Shown here one piece after another: positions 1 through 6,346 of a stretch of DNA of 6,389 bases (positions are counted from its first letter, which is position 1; each line of letters starts with the position of its first letter). Source of the stretch: Lentisphaeria bacterium (GTDB lineage Bacteria; Verrucomicrobiota; Lentisphaeria; JABSQK01; UBA12247); contig DMTJ01000310.1 in the NCBI GenBank assembly GCA_003477185.1, positions 1-6,389 of the forward strand. Direction: 5' to 3'. The notes below the pieces were generated by a model. That model was not told the DNA's origin. It searched no databases and saw only the letters and a list, made by a program, of their open reading frames with translations. A program made the position numbers and the translations under genes.

Positions 1-808
1 GCGGAATGGGGGGGACTTCATCGCTCTGTTCGTTGGGCCTGATCGAAAAGGAGTAGTAGATCTCTGCGGTTCCCGGGTCCGTATGGGCTGCGAAGGTGGC
101 ATCGAGCATGGAGTCGAGAATGTGGGTATCCTCATAGGATTCCAGTTCCACCGCCGGTGTGCGCTCCTGGATGAGTGCTAGATTGGGCTTTGGGGTGGGA
201 AGGGGTGGCTTGATGCGTGGGGGCGCGGGTAGGCGCACTCCGAGATTTACCTTGTACATGGACGCGGCGTCAGTACCAAGGGGACCAGGCGTGCCGGAGG
301 TCATGGAAGGAACGCGGGGACCGCGGAGGTCGTAGCGCTTTACCCTCGGAATGGTGCGGCGCTTGCTCAACAGGCGCTCCAACGGCACCTGGTCGGCATC
401 GATAGCGATGATCTTGGGTGGGGGGGAGGAGAGCATGGCCCCGGGTGGGCGGATGGCCTCGCGCTGGCGCTCGGCCGGGTTGAGTGCGGCAATGGCGGTG
501 CGTGGCTGGATCTTCGGCAGGTCGGGATTACGCTGCTGGTCGAAGATGGTAGTGAGGTGCTTGCGCTGTTCTTCGAGTAACCGATCTTGGATGTTTGCCT
601 TTTCGGGAACCTTGGGCGGCTCGACCTGTTCCTCAAGGTTGATGCTCTCTACAGTCAGATTGCGCTGGGGACGGTTGAGATCATCGGAAAGGTGACCGAA
701 GGGAGTGACAGTCCAATGCATGGACAGCTGCCACAACAGCACGTGCAGAATGCCCGTGATGACCACGGACAGCACGAGATAGATCGGGGGGCTATCAGAA
801 TTATCCAC
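1..808 (-). CDS. Membrane-anchored proline-rich protein, N-terminal part; possible VWA-domain protein (3' end outside window)
   Basis: My reverse-strand translation gives 269 uninterrupted codons running off the left edge. An in-frame TAA lies at 839-841, and the first usable start after it is the GTG at 806-808. That start places one hydrophobic helix at residues 9-28 (IYLVLSVVITGILHVLLWQL), so the protein is probably anchored in the inner membrane by an uncleaved N-terminal segment. Residues 35-240 are a long low-complexity stretch rich in Pro, Arg, Lys and Gln, with runs such as PRIKPPLPTPKPN. The visible end (residues 249-269) has a strand-like YYSFSIRPN followed by DEVPPIP. In PVC-group proteins that I recall, similar text directly precedes a von Willebrand factor A domain (PKD, hydrophobic strand, D-x-S-x-S), but that domain would lie outside the window. 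No good Shine-Dalgarno precedes the GTG. The start is 26 bp beyond the thioredoxin gene stop, so the two are probably co-transcribed. The CDS is well supported; the VWA identity is inference. Confidence 0.8.
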   Translation of the reverse strand, partial: MDNSDSPPIYLVLSVVITGILHVLLWQLSMHWTVTPFGHLSDDLNRPQRNLTVESINLEEQVEPPKVPEKANIQDRLLEEQRKHLTTIFDQQRNPDLPKIQPRTAIAALNPAERQREAIRPPGAMLSSPPPKIIAIDADQVPLERLLSKRRTIPRVKRYDLRGPRVPSMTSGTPGPLGTDAASMYKVNLGVRLPAPPRIKPPLPTPKPNLALIQERTPAVELESYEDTHILDSMLDATFAAHTDPGTAEIYYSFSIRPNEQSDEVPPIP

Positions 809-834
809 GTCAGGTACCGGGATTCTGCTGGCGG

Positions 835-1260
835 TTAGTTAGCTGGGATCGCTGCGGTAATCTCGTTTGCCTCGGTCAGGCCCACGAACCGTTCTGCTTC
901 AACCCCGTCCTTGAAGATAATGACTGTAGGAATGGTTTCAATACCCAAGCCGTTGACGGTGGATTCTGCTTTATCGATGTTAACTTTGATGACTTTGGCT
1001 GCACTGGATTTTGCGATTTGGTCCATGATTGGGGCTTGGATGAGGCATGGTTTGCACCAGGGGGCCCAAAAGTCTACGATGGTGATACCCTGGGAAATCT
1101 CGGTTTTGAAGTCGGCTTCGGCGACTTCTTTCACGATACCGGCTGCGCTGGGTGCAGCGGTCTGGACAGAGGGGGCGGATGTTGCAGACTTGTCTGCGGC
1201 CGGCTTGCCACAGGAGCTGACAAAGAGAGCTAAAGTAAGGATCGTGAGTAAGGTTTTCAT
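835..1260 (-). CDS. Thioredoxin-fold lipoprotein with WCKPC active site
   Basis: This 141-residue protein is a predicted exported thiol-disulfide oxidoreductase. Residues 1-17 form a lipoprotein signal: Lys2, a Leu-rich core, then VSSC with the lipid-bearing Cys17. Gly18-Lys19 follow; without Asp at +2, the E. coli Lol rule would send it to the outer membrane. Residues 18-40 are an Ala/Ser/Pro/Thr-rich tether. Residues 41-141 are one complete thioredoxin domain: VDFWAPW leads into C69-K70-P71-C72, VNID marks the next strand, and the cis-proline is Pro111 in TIPT, before a VIIFKDG strand and a closing helix. The centre is CKPC rather than the usual CGPC, which could shift the redox potential; its partner is unknown. 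The ATG overlaps the stop of the DUF349 gene by four bases (ATGA), so translation is probably coupled. AGGAG lies 11 nt upstream. The TAA stop falls where thioredoxins normally end. Fold assignment is very secure; the in-cell role is not. Confidence 0.95.
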   Translation of the reverse strand: MKTLLTILTLALFVSSCGKPAADKSATSAPSVQTAAPSAAGIVKEVAEADFKTEISQGITIVDFWAPWCKPCLIQAPIMDQIAKSSAAKVIKVNIDKAESTVNGLGIETIPTVIIFKDGVEAERFVGLTEANEITAAIPAN

Positions 1261-1276
1261 GCGCGAGAGAACTCCT
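1257..1276 (-). promoter_or_regulatory. Coupled stop/start (ATGA) and ribosome binding site of the thioredoxin gene
   Basis: Reading leftward, the DUF349 gene ends with TGA at 1259-1257 and the thioredoxin ATG is at 1260-1258, so the two share ATGA. An AGGAG motif (CTCCT on the plus strand at 1272-1276) lies inside the last DUF349 codons, 11 nt before the ATG. A terminating ribosome could re-initiate directly. Confidence 0.75.
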
Positions 1277-4200
1277 GGTCTTCTTTTTTCTTTACAGCGT
1301 CGTAGACGAGATCAACCGCGTCGTAAAACGTTTTCTCCAAAGCATCTGATTCTTTTCGGGAACTGAGGCGTCCGGTGTCACGCCATTGCCGTTGGAGTCG
1401 TTTCACGTCGCGGAGATTAAGGGCGGTGTCGTTCCCTTTAGTATACTGCTGAATGTCTTCCGCAAGCTGTTGTTTCTTTTTCAGGTTCCTGGCCATGTCT
1501 GCGGGCGTCTCAACAACGTCGGATTTTGGCCGGTTATCATAGAATCCGTCGATAGCACGACGGAAGCGCTTTTGGATGTCGTCCGCGTGGTCTCGAGGGA
1601 CGGGGCCGCAGCCTTTCCATTGGGCCTGAATGCGTTGCACTTCTGGTTGTGCATTATGCCAGCGACTGTCGTCGTTTCCAGATGAGCTGACGACAAAATT
1701 AGCTTCGAATGCGGCCTTGAGTTGATCGGCGATGGATAGCTCCGGAGCATTTTTTTCTTTCGGGGCCTCAAGTTTCGCGAGTTGCTCGAGGCGCACGCAG
1801 AGCTCTTCTCGCTTTCGCTGGTTGTCGAGGCGGTCGTGATGACGCTCGGCAAAATGCGTGTTTCGGCCTTGGAAAAAAGAGTCGCAGGCAGCGCGGAAAC
1901 GATCGTTCAGGTCATCTCGTTGCTCACTGGGCACGGGGCCGATCTCTTTCCATTCGGCTTGGACAGCCTTGATGGCGGTGGCGGTTTCATGCCAGTCTAC
2001 GGATTCGGATAGTTCCTCGACGCGGTAGATGAGTTCGGCCTTGCGTGCTTCATTCTGCTCGCGTTCTTCCTGCAATTGCGAAAACCACTTGCGGCGCTCG
2101 CCGAAAAACCGGTCGCAGAGGGACTTGAGCTCCTTGCGAAGTTTTCCCTCCTCCTCGCGAAGACCAGGGCCAATCTGGCGCCACTCTCTTTGAATCTCGA
2201 TCACCTTGGGCGTCAGCACGGAGAAATTCCACGCAGCGGGCTCCATGGCGAGAAGTTCGGTGAGCTCTGCGCACAGGCCGGTGCGGGCTTTGCTGTGATC
2301 TGCACGGACTTCATCAAGGCGTCCAAAGAAGGCGTTGGATGCGGCGTGAAAGGCTTCCCAGATGGGTTGCTCTTCCTTGTGTGGCCCGGGGCCAGTCTCC
2401 TTCCACTCACGCTGGAGATTCTTATAAGCGGTGGCTGTTCCTGCCCAGTCCATGGACTCGCTGAGGGACTGTGCACTTTCCAGAATGCCCTTCTTGATCT
2501 CGAGGTTCTCGGCGCGCAGCGCGTCTCGCTCCTGGTGGTACTTTCTGCGGGCCTCGAAGAACGTGGAGGCGGCGGCGTTGAAACGCTCGTAGAGATATTC
2601 GTCCGACTTTCGGCCGGCGGAACCAGCTTGTTTCCACTGTTCCAGCAGGTCCTTGAACAGCTCTGCGGTAGCTCTCCACTCCTCGCTGTCTGAGAGCAAC
2701 TCGGCCTCTTGGCAGAGCGCTTCTTTGGCGGCTTTTGCGGCATCGCGCAGGACGTCTTGCTTGCCGAAGAATTCTTTGCAGCGGGCGTACTGTTCGTCGC
2801 AGACCGCACGAAAACGAGCCCAGAGCTCGTCTGACTGCTTGCGCGGGACATAGCCGATGGTCTTCCATTGGGCCTGAATCTCTTGAATTCTTTTGGCGAC
2901 CGCCGGGAAGTCGGTGTCTTCGGCGAGGGCTTCGACTTCCCGAATCATCTCTTCCTTGGCCGAGAGATTGGCGAAGCGCTCCATGGATTGGACTTCGCGA
3001 CGTTCCTGAATTCGCTGGTTCACGAGCTCGCTGGCGGCGGAGTAGCGGTCACGATGGTCTTGGGTCATCTCTTCGCGGCGTTGCAGGGCCTTCCAGGCTT
3101 TGCGAGTGGCCTGTAGGTCCTCGCGGGTCGAGTCGTCTCCAGCGGCGTGCGCGTCCATCTGGATGCAGACTTGTTCGATGGCGGCGAGGGACTGCTCCCG
3201 TCGCTCGGCTAGTTGGGCTTCGTGCAGGCCGGCAGCGGTTGTGAGCGCGGCACTCGCCGCGGCAAACCGAGCAGCGGCCTCAGCGGAGGCGTTTCGGGCC
3301 ACGCCCGCCCACTGCTTGATGCCGCGCGTGAGCGCACTTCCAGCTTTCTGCGGGCCTTTTTCTAGCTCCCCTACGGCTTCTTCTGCGTGAGCGAGAATGC
3401 TCTCGATCTGTTTCTGCTCTTTCTCGTGTCTCGCGGCTGCGTCGGCGGCTGAGGCTCGCTCGAAGAGGTAGCGTTGCTTGGCGGTCTGGAACCGATCCTG
3501 TAGCTCGCGCTGGACGTCGTCCGGGACGGGCTCGGCCTGGTCCCAGGCTTGTTCAAGGGCGGAGACCGCGTCATCGACCGTCTCGCCAAATTGGCCGACG
3601 TGGGCTTCCAGTTTCTCGCACAGATCCCGTCGGGCAGTGATGCATGCATCGCGGTCGGCAGCTTTACGCTGATCTTCTTCCATTTGTTCGCGGAACTTCT
3701 CTTGGCGGTCGCGAAAGTGAGTCACCGCGGTGTCAAATCGTGCCCGGAGGTCGTGGCTTTCCGCCGGGTCGATCCGCTGCCATTCGGTCTGCGCGGCGGT
3801 GACTTTCTCTTCTGCAAAATCCCAGCTCCATGAATCCTGAACTTTCTCTGCAGCCTCGCAGAGGATGGTCAGTTGGCTGGCGCGTTCGCGTTCCGGATCC
3901 TGCGCTGTCGCCGCGGCGTCTAGCTGGTCAAGCTTGGCCTTGGCTGCACGGCGTACTGCCTTGTTTGAAGCACGTCCGGCAATGTCCTTGAGGGCTGGCT
4001 GGGCCGAGATCCGCTCCACGATTGCCAGCCCGGCTTCGCGGCCGACACCGTCGCGGATTAACCCCTGGAGGCTGGTGACGTCGGCAATGCGTTCAATGAC
4101 GGCGACGCGGATGCGTGAGTCGTTGAGGCCCCGCGCGAGGGCCTGCATGATCTTCTCGTCGCCAATTCGGTCAAGTGCCTCCATCCGGATCGCCTCGTCG

Positions 4201-4475
4201 GTGCCGTTCAGGACGGTTGCGGCGTAGTGCTGGTTTAGCTTCTCAGTGACGGCTTTCATGACTGGGGCGGTGATGTCGCGTCCAGCCAGCGCCTGTAAGT
4301 GATCTGGCTGTTCTAGCCTCTTTGCGGCGGCGATGCGTACGCCCTCATCGCTGTCGTCTGCAGCGATTTCGAGCAGGGTCTCAACTTCAGTGGGGGCCAA
4401 GTCTGCAACGCCTTCCAAGCGTACATTTCGGTCCGAATGCTGCCACTTTGGGCGGAACAGATCGAATAGTGCCAT
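1257..4475 (-). CDS. Large HEAT-like and DUF349 repeat protein (1072 aa)
   Basis: This is a 1072-residue, almost entirely helical, highly charged protein with no signal peptide or membrane segment, so it is probably cytosolic. Residues 1-185 look like HEAT-type helical repeats (for example VRIAAAKRL, IRMEALDRI and IRVAVIERI at regular spacing). Residues 200-1060 hold eleven DUF349 units, each with a Trp anchor followed by a conserved R-F/Y-x-A segment. The anchors are W232, W311, W389, W461, W537, W614, W691, W765, W842, W953 and W1031, about 77 residues apart. Units 5, 7, 9 and 10 are the most canonical (W-K-x-x-G-x-x-P or close); units 1-4 are divergent. Unit 10 carries an extra 35 or so residues. 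DUF349 has no assigned reaction that I know of; a scaffold or binding role is inference. The ATG at 4475 begins MALFDLFRPKWQHSD, which resembles the N-terminus of gammaproteobacterial DUF349 proteins. Its Shine-Dalgarno is weak (AGG, 10-11 nt upstream). This is the first gene of the leftward operon. Confidence 0.95.
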   Translation of the reverse strand: MALFDLFRPKWQHSDRNVRLEGVADLAPTEVETLLEIAADDSDEGVRIAAAKRLEQPDHLQALAGRDITAPVMKAVTEKLNQHYAATVLNGTDEAIRMEALDRIGDEKIMQALARGLNDSRIRVAVIERIADVTSLQGLIRDGVGREAGLAIVERISAQPALKDIAGRASNKAVRRAAKAKLDQLDAAATAQDPERERASQLTILCEAAEKVQDSWSWDFAEEKVTAAQTEWQRIDPAESHDLRARFDTAVTHFRDRQEKFREQMEEDQRKAADRDACITARRDLCEKLEAHVGQFGETVDDAVSALEQAWDQAEPVPDDVQRELQDRFQTAKQRYLFERASAADAAARHEKEQKQIESILAHAEEAVGELEKGPQKAGSALTRGIKQWAGVARNASAEAAARFAAASAALTTAAGLHEAQLAERREQSLAAIEQVCIQMDAHAAGDDSTREDLQATRKAWKALQRREEMTQDHRDRYSAASELVNQRIQERREVQSMERFANLSAKEEMIREVEALAEDTDFPAVAKRIQEIQAQWKTIGYVPRKQSDELWARFRAVCDEQYARCKEFFGKQDVLRDAAKAAKEALCQEAELLSDSEEWRATAELFKDLLEQWKQAGSAGRKSDEYLYERFNAAASTFFEARRKYHQERDALRAENLEIKKGILESAQSLSESMDWAGTATAYKNLQREWKETGPGPHKEEQPIWEAFHAASNAFFGRLDEVRADHSKARTGLCAELTELLAMEPAAWNFSVLTPKVIEIQREWRQIGPGLREEEGKLRKELKSLCDRFFGERRKWFSQLQEEREQNEARKAELIYRVEELSESVDWHETATAIKAVQAEWKEIGPVPSEQRDDLNDRFRAACDSFFQGRNTHFAERHHDRLDNQRKREELCVRLEQLAKLEAPKEKNAPELSIADQLKAAFEANFVVSSSGNDDSRWHNAQPEVQRIQAQWKGCGPVPRDHADDIQKRFRRAIDGFYDNRPKSDVVETPADMARNLKKKQQLAEDIQQYTKGNDTALNLRDVKRLQRQWRDTGRLSSRKESDALEKTFYDAVDLVYDAVKKKEDQEFSRA
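1296..3878 (-). repeat. Eleven tandem coding repeats (DUF349 units, about 231 bp each)
   Basis: The repeat is visible in the protein as Trp anchors at intervals of 79, 78, 72, 76, 77, 77, 74, 77, 111 and 78 residues. Each is followed by a short loop and then an R-F/Y-x-A helix (RFDTA, RFQTA, RFAAA, RYSAA, RFRAV, RFNAA, RFRAA, RFRRA in the clearest units). The DNA is mostly diverged, but units 5 and 10 share an identical 17-mer around the Trp codon (2863-2879 and 1615-1631 on the plus strand). This is a coding repeat within a gene, not a mobile or satellite repeat. The outer boundaries are approximate. Confidence 0.85.
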
Positions 4476-4546
4476 GGCCGAAAAACCTATCAGTGAGCAG
4501 TAAAAGGCGGACGCAGCGAGAGCGCGCCGAAAAGTGGGTAGCGTGC

Positions 4547-4575
4547 AATATACTCAGTGCGATTCGACTGGCCAA
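4547..4575 (-). promoter_or_regulatory. Predicted sigma70-type promoter of the DUF349-thioredoxin operon
   Basis: On the minus strand, TTGGCC (4575-4570) is followed by a 17-bp spacer and TATATT (4552-4547). The -35 matches TTGACA at four of six positions and the -10 matches TATAAT at five of six. The start of transcription would be near 4540, giving a leader of about 65 nt before the ATG at 4475. It is read by eye only. Confidence 0.45.
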
Positions 4576-4720
4576 TCAGTGCTGCAATGCAGTGTTCAGT
4601 TCGAAGGGCTTGAGGGCGTCCCGGATGGTGGAATAAAGGTCTGTGAGGCAGGCTGGCGGAGGCTGCCTGGAGCGTGGCAGATGGTGAGCCTGCGGCCAAA
4701 AGCGGTGTGATTAGCATCTC

Positions 4721-4868
4721 GTGGATAAACTCGCGACTACTGCAAACACACCTTTCGGGCACCTTGCAGCCAGGCTCCGCACACAGGAGGGAAAGCTACA
4801 ATTTTTCGACACCAGGCCCCGAATAGTCTCGAAATTTGTCGTTCTCGCGACGACGGGAGTTTATCCAC
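4721..4868. repeat. Exact 12-bp inverted repeat enclosing two smaller inverted repeats
   Basis: GTGGATAAACTC at 4721-4732 is the exact reverse complement of GAGTTTATCCAC at 4857-4868, 124 bp apart. Inside lie CTGCAA (4740-4745) with TTGCAG (4764-4769), and TTTCGA (4804-4809) with TCGAAA (4829-4834). A near-perfect direct repeat, CTCGCGAC(T/G)AC, also sits just inside each end (4730-4740 and 4844-4854). Folded as RNA this would be a closing stem with two hairpins, a three-way-junction shape. As DNA it could be paired protein sites or the ends of a small non-autonomous element, but I see no flanking target duplication. I recognise no known RNA family or riboswitch here. The repeat is certain; its function is not. 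Confidence 0.6.
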
Positions 4869-4969
4869 TGACTGTTAGGCCTGGAATGATGAGCGCTCGC
4901 TGCCCCCCGGTGTACGACATTGGTCATGCGCAGGGTTGGCACTGATTCGGTGGATCCTTCGTGCACACG

Positions 4970-4997
4970 TTGCGCGCGCTGAGCCGCTCGCTATAGT
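4970..4997 (+). promoter_or_regulatory. Predicted sigma70-type promoter of guaB
   Basis: TTGCGC (4970-4975), a 16-bp spacer and TATAGT (4992-4997) lie upstream of guaB. The -10 matches TATAAT at five of six positions and the -35 is weak (three of six). Transcription would start near 5004, leaving a leader of about 70 nt to the preferred ATG at 5075. Confidence 0.4.
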
Positions 4998-5019
4998 GGA
5001 ATCCGCGGCTGAAACGCCA

Positions 5020-5043
5020 CAGGTTTAACTGATCAGGTTACTG
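5020..5043 (+). repeat. Short imperfect direct repeat and palindrome in the guaB leader
   Basis: CAGGTTTAACTG (5020-5031) and CAGGTTACTG (5034-5043) are adjacent near-copies, and the 8-bp palindrome CTGATCAG (5029-5036) spans their junction. The position just downstream of the predicted transcription start would suit an operator. I do not recognise it as a PurR site, and chance is a fair alternative. Confidence 0.25.
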
Positions 5044-5065
5044 TTTTATGTGCAATCCGGGTCTC

Positions 5066-5069
5066 GAGG
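5066..5069 (+). promoter_or_regulatory. Ribosome binding site that favours the 5075 start of guaB
   Basis: GAGG lies 5 nt before the ATG at 5075. The alternative in-frame ATG at 5048 has only CAGG, 10 nt upstream. This, together with the usual IMPDH N-terminus, decides the start. Confidence 0.55.
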
Positions 5070-5074
5070 CATTC

Positions 5075-6346
5075 ATGGCTCGATTCGAAGGTGAGGGCCT
5101 CACTTTCGATGATGTTTCGTTGTGTGTCCAATATGCTGACTTCCTTCCCGAGGAGGCCGATGTTCGCTCAAGGCTGAGCAGAAATATTTCATTGAGTGTT
5201 CCTTTTGCCAGTGCCGCGATGGACACTGTCACCGAAGGCAAGATGGCCATCGGGATGGCAATGGTCGGCGGTGTGGGGGTGATCCACAAGAATTTATCCC
5301 CCGAAACTCAGGCTCACGAAGTCCGCAAGGTGAAGGGCTACCTGAATGGATTGATCGAGTCGCCTGTGGTGTTTCGGCAGGATACTACGATTGAGGATCT
5401 CATCGCTGAAAAGGACCGGAATAACTATACGTTTAGCGGCTTCCCGATCGTGGATGATAACGATAAACTGGTGGGGATTCTGACCGCGCGGGACCTAAAG
5501 TTCCTGCGCGACTACAGCCTGCAAGTGCGGTCTGTGATGACGACCGAGTTGCTGACTGCTCCTGTCGGCACAACGCTGGATCAGGCGTTCGCAACCATGC
5601 TTGAGCATCACGTGGGCAAGCTTCCGATCGTCGATGAATCCGGGCATCTCGCGGGGCTCTACAGTTTCCACGACGTGGTGAGCCTGATTGACAACGTAGA
5701 ATCGCTCATTAACCGCGATTCGCACCATCGCTTGCGTGCGGTGGCCGCGATTGGGCCGTACGATGAAGAACGCGCTGAGCTGCTGGTCCGCGCTGGCGTT
5801 GATGCGGTGGTGATCGATACAGCTCATGGCCACACGAAGGGTGTGATCGACACGATCCGTGAAATCAAGCGGCTCTATGCCGGCGTGGACGTGATCGCTG
5901 GGAATGTGGGATCAGGGGCTGGCGCCAAGGCACTGGTGGACGCAGGCGCAGACGGGATCAAGGTCGGGATCGGGCCCGGCTCGATCTGCACGACGCGAGT
6001 CGTGGCCGGTGTCGGCATTCCCCAGCTCACGGCAATTTTCGAGACCACCCGGGCTATCGGCATGGAAGTGCCAGTCATCGCCGATGGCGGTATCAAGCAA
6101 TCCGGAGATGTGCCGAAGGCGCTGGCGGCTGGTGCTAGCGCAGTGATGATGGGCTCCGCGCTTGCTGGTACGAATGAAAGTCCCGGTGAGAAGATTCTGC
6201 ATCAGGGGCGCCGGTACGTGGTTTATCGAGGCATGGGCAGCGTTGAGGCCATGAAATCTAACAAAGGTAGCCGGGAGCGTTACAGCCATCCGGATACAGA
6301 GGACGGTGACGACTTGGTGCCGCAAGGAATCGAGGGCCTCGTCTAA
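5075..6346 (+). CDS. guaB: IMP dehydrogenase, interrupted by a premature in-frame stop
   Basis: IMP dehydrogenase oxidises IMP to XMP with NAD+ in the cytosol, the first committed step to GMP; the enzyme is normally a tetramer. Counting from the ATG at 5075, the protein starts [16 protein letters not shown], the standard family opening; the upstream ATG at 5048 would add nine residues not typical of the family. The barrel start includes AAMDTVTE (47-54). Two CBS domains are inserted at about 96-143 and 154-204. The barrel resumes with [16 protein letters not shown] (276-283) and [10 protein letters not shown] (298-307). The catalytic Cys is residue 305, the same number as in E. coli as I recall. 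IADGGIK, RGMGS and the flap follow, with the catalytic Arg402-Tyr403 pair and PQGIEG (Gln417). The product ends at 423 residues, against about 485-490 for the family: TAA at 6344-6346 removes the last 60-65 residues, which normally complete the fold and the monovalent-cation site. The frame stays IMPDH-like after the stop. Either guaB is broken here or the base call is wrong. Confidence 0.93.
   Translation: MARFEGEGLTFDDVSLCVQYADFLPEEADVRSRLSRNISLSVPFASAAMDTVTEGKMAIGMAMVGGVGVIHKNLSPETQAHEVRKVKGYLNGLIESPVVFRQDTTIEDLIAEKDRNNYTFSGFPIVDDNDKLVGILTARDLKFLRDYSLQVRSVMTTELLTAPVGTTLDQAFATMLEHHVGKLPIVDESGHLAGLYSFHDVVSLIDNVESLINRDSHHRLRAVAAIGPYDEERAELLVRAGVDAVVIDTAHGHTKGVIDTIREIKRLYAGVDVIAGNVGSGAGAKALVDAGADGIKVGIGPGSICTTRVVAGVGIPQLTAIFETTRAIGMEVPVIADGGIKQSGDVPKALAAGASAVMMGSALAGTNESPGEKILHQGRRYVVYRGMGSVEAMKSNKGSRERYSHPDTEDGDDLVPQGIEGLV

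Larger units (their letters stand above)
4476..5074. other. Divergent intergenic region without a convincing gene
   Basis: About 600 bp separate the start codons of the DUF349 gene and guaB. The two open frames here (minus 4490-4762 and plus 4721-4945) have compositions and sequences unlike real proteins, and no good ribosome binding sites. The region holds a candidate promoter for each direction, a 12-bp inverted repeat with nested smaller ones in the middle (4721-4868), and a weak 6-bp hairpin (AGGCAG / CTGCCT, 4646-4668) with no T-run, so it is not a terminator. It is longer than a simple divergent promoter needs. Confidence 0.7.

Noticed and set aside
351..695. Plus-strand frames 217-405, 351-695 and 587-838 and minus frame 367-636 in the left region
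   Set aside because: The GTG-started minus-strand frame covering 1-808 explains this region better, with a membrane helix, operon position and no stop over 269 codons.
2076..2693. Long plus-strand open frame (205 codons) opposite the DUF349 gene, with several others such as 2735-3244 and 911-1366
   Set aside because: These are shadows of strongly supported minus-strand genes. Their translations show no recognisable domain and they lack ribosome binding sites and sensible spacing.
4646..4668. Hairpin AGGCAG / CTGCCT as a terminator
   Set aside because: The stem is only 6 bp with an 11-nt loop and no T-run on either side, and it lies between divergent genes where no terminator is needed.
4720..4869. 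DnaA-box-like 9-mers (TTATCCACG on the minus strand at 4720-4728, TTATCCACT at 4861-4869, and TTATCCACG at 801-809) as a replication origin
   Set aside because: Each misses the consensus TTATNCACA at its last base. There is no AT-rich unwinding region and no dnaA, dnaN or other origin gene nearby. The two in the gap are the arms of the inverted repeat, and the one at 801 overlaps a start codon.
4490..4945. Small open frames in the divergent gap (minus 4490-4762, plus 4721-4945)
   Set aside because: Neither has a good ribosome binding site or a protein-like pattern. The minus frame runs through the predicted DUF349 promoter and the plus frame overlaps the inverted-repeat element.
5048..5074. 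Upstream ATG (5048) as the guaB start
   Set aside because: It adds nine residues (MCNPGLEAF) not typical of IMPDH and has a weaker ribosome binding site. From 5075 the N-terminus is canonical and the catalytic Cys is number 305. It remains possible as an alternative start.
6344..6346. TAA read as an amino acid by a changed genetic code
   Set aside because: TAA ends the thioredoxin gene in this window at the expected place, and known bacterial code changes that I recall concern TGA. A mutation or sequence error is simpler.
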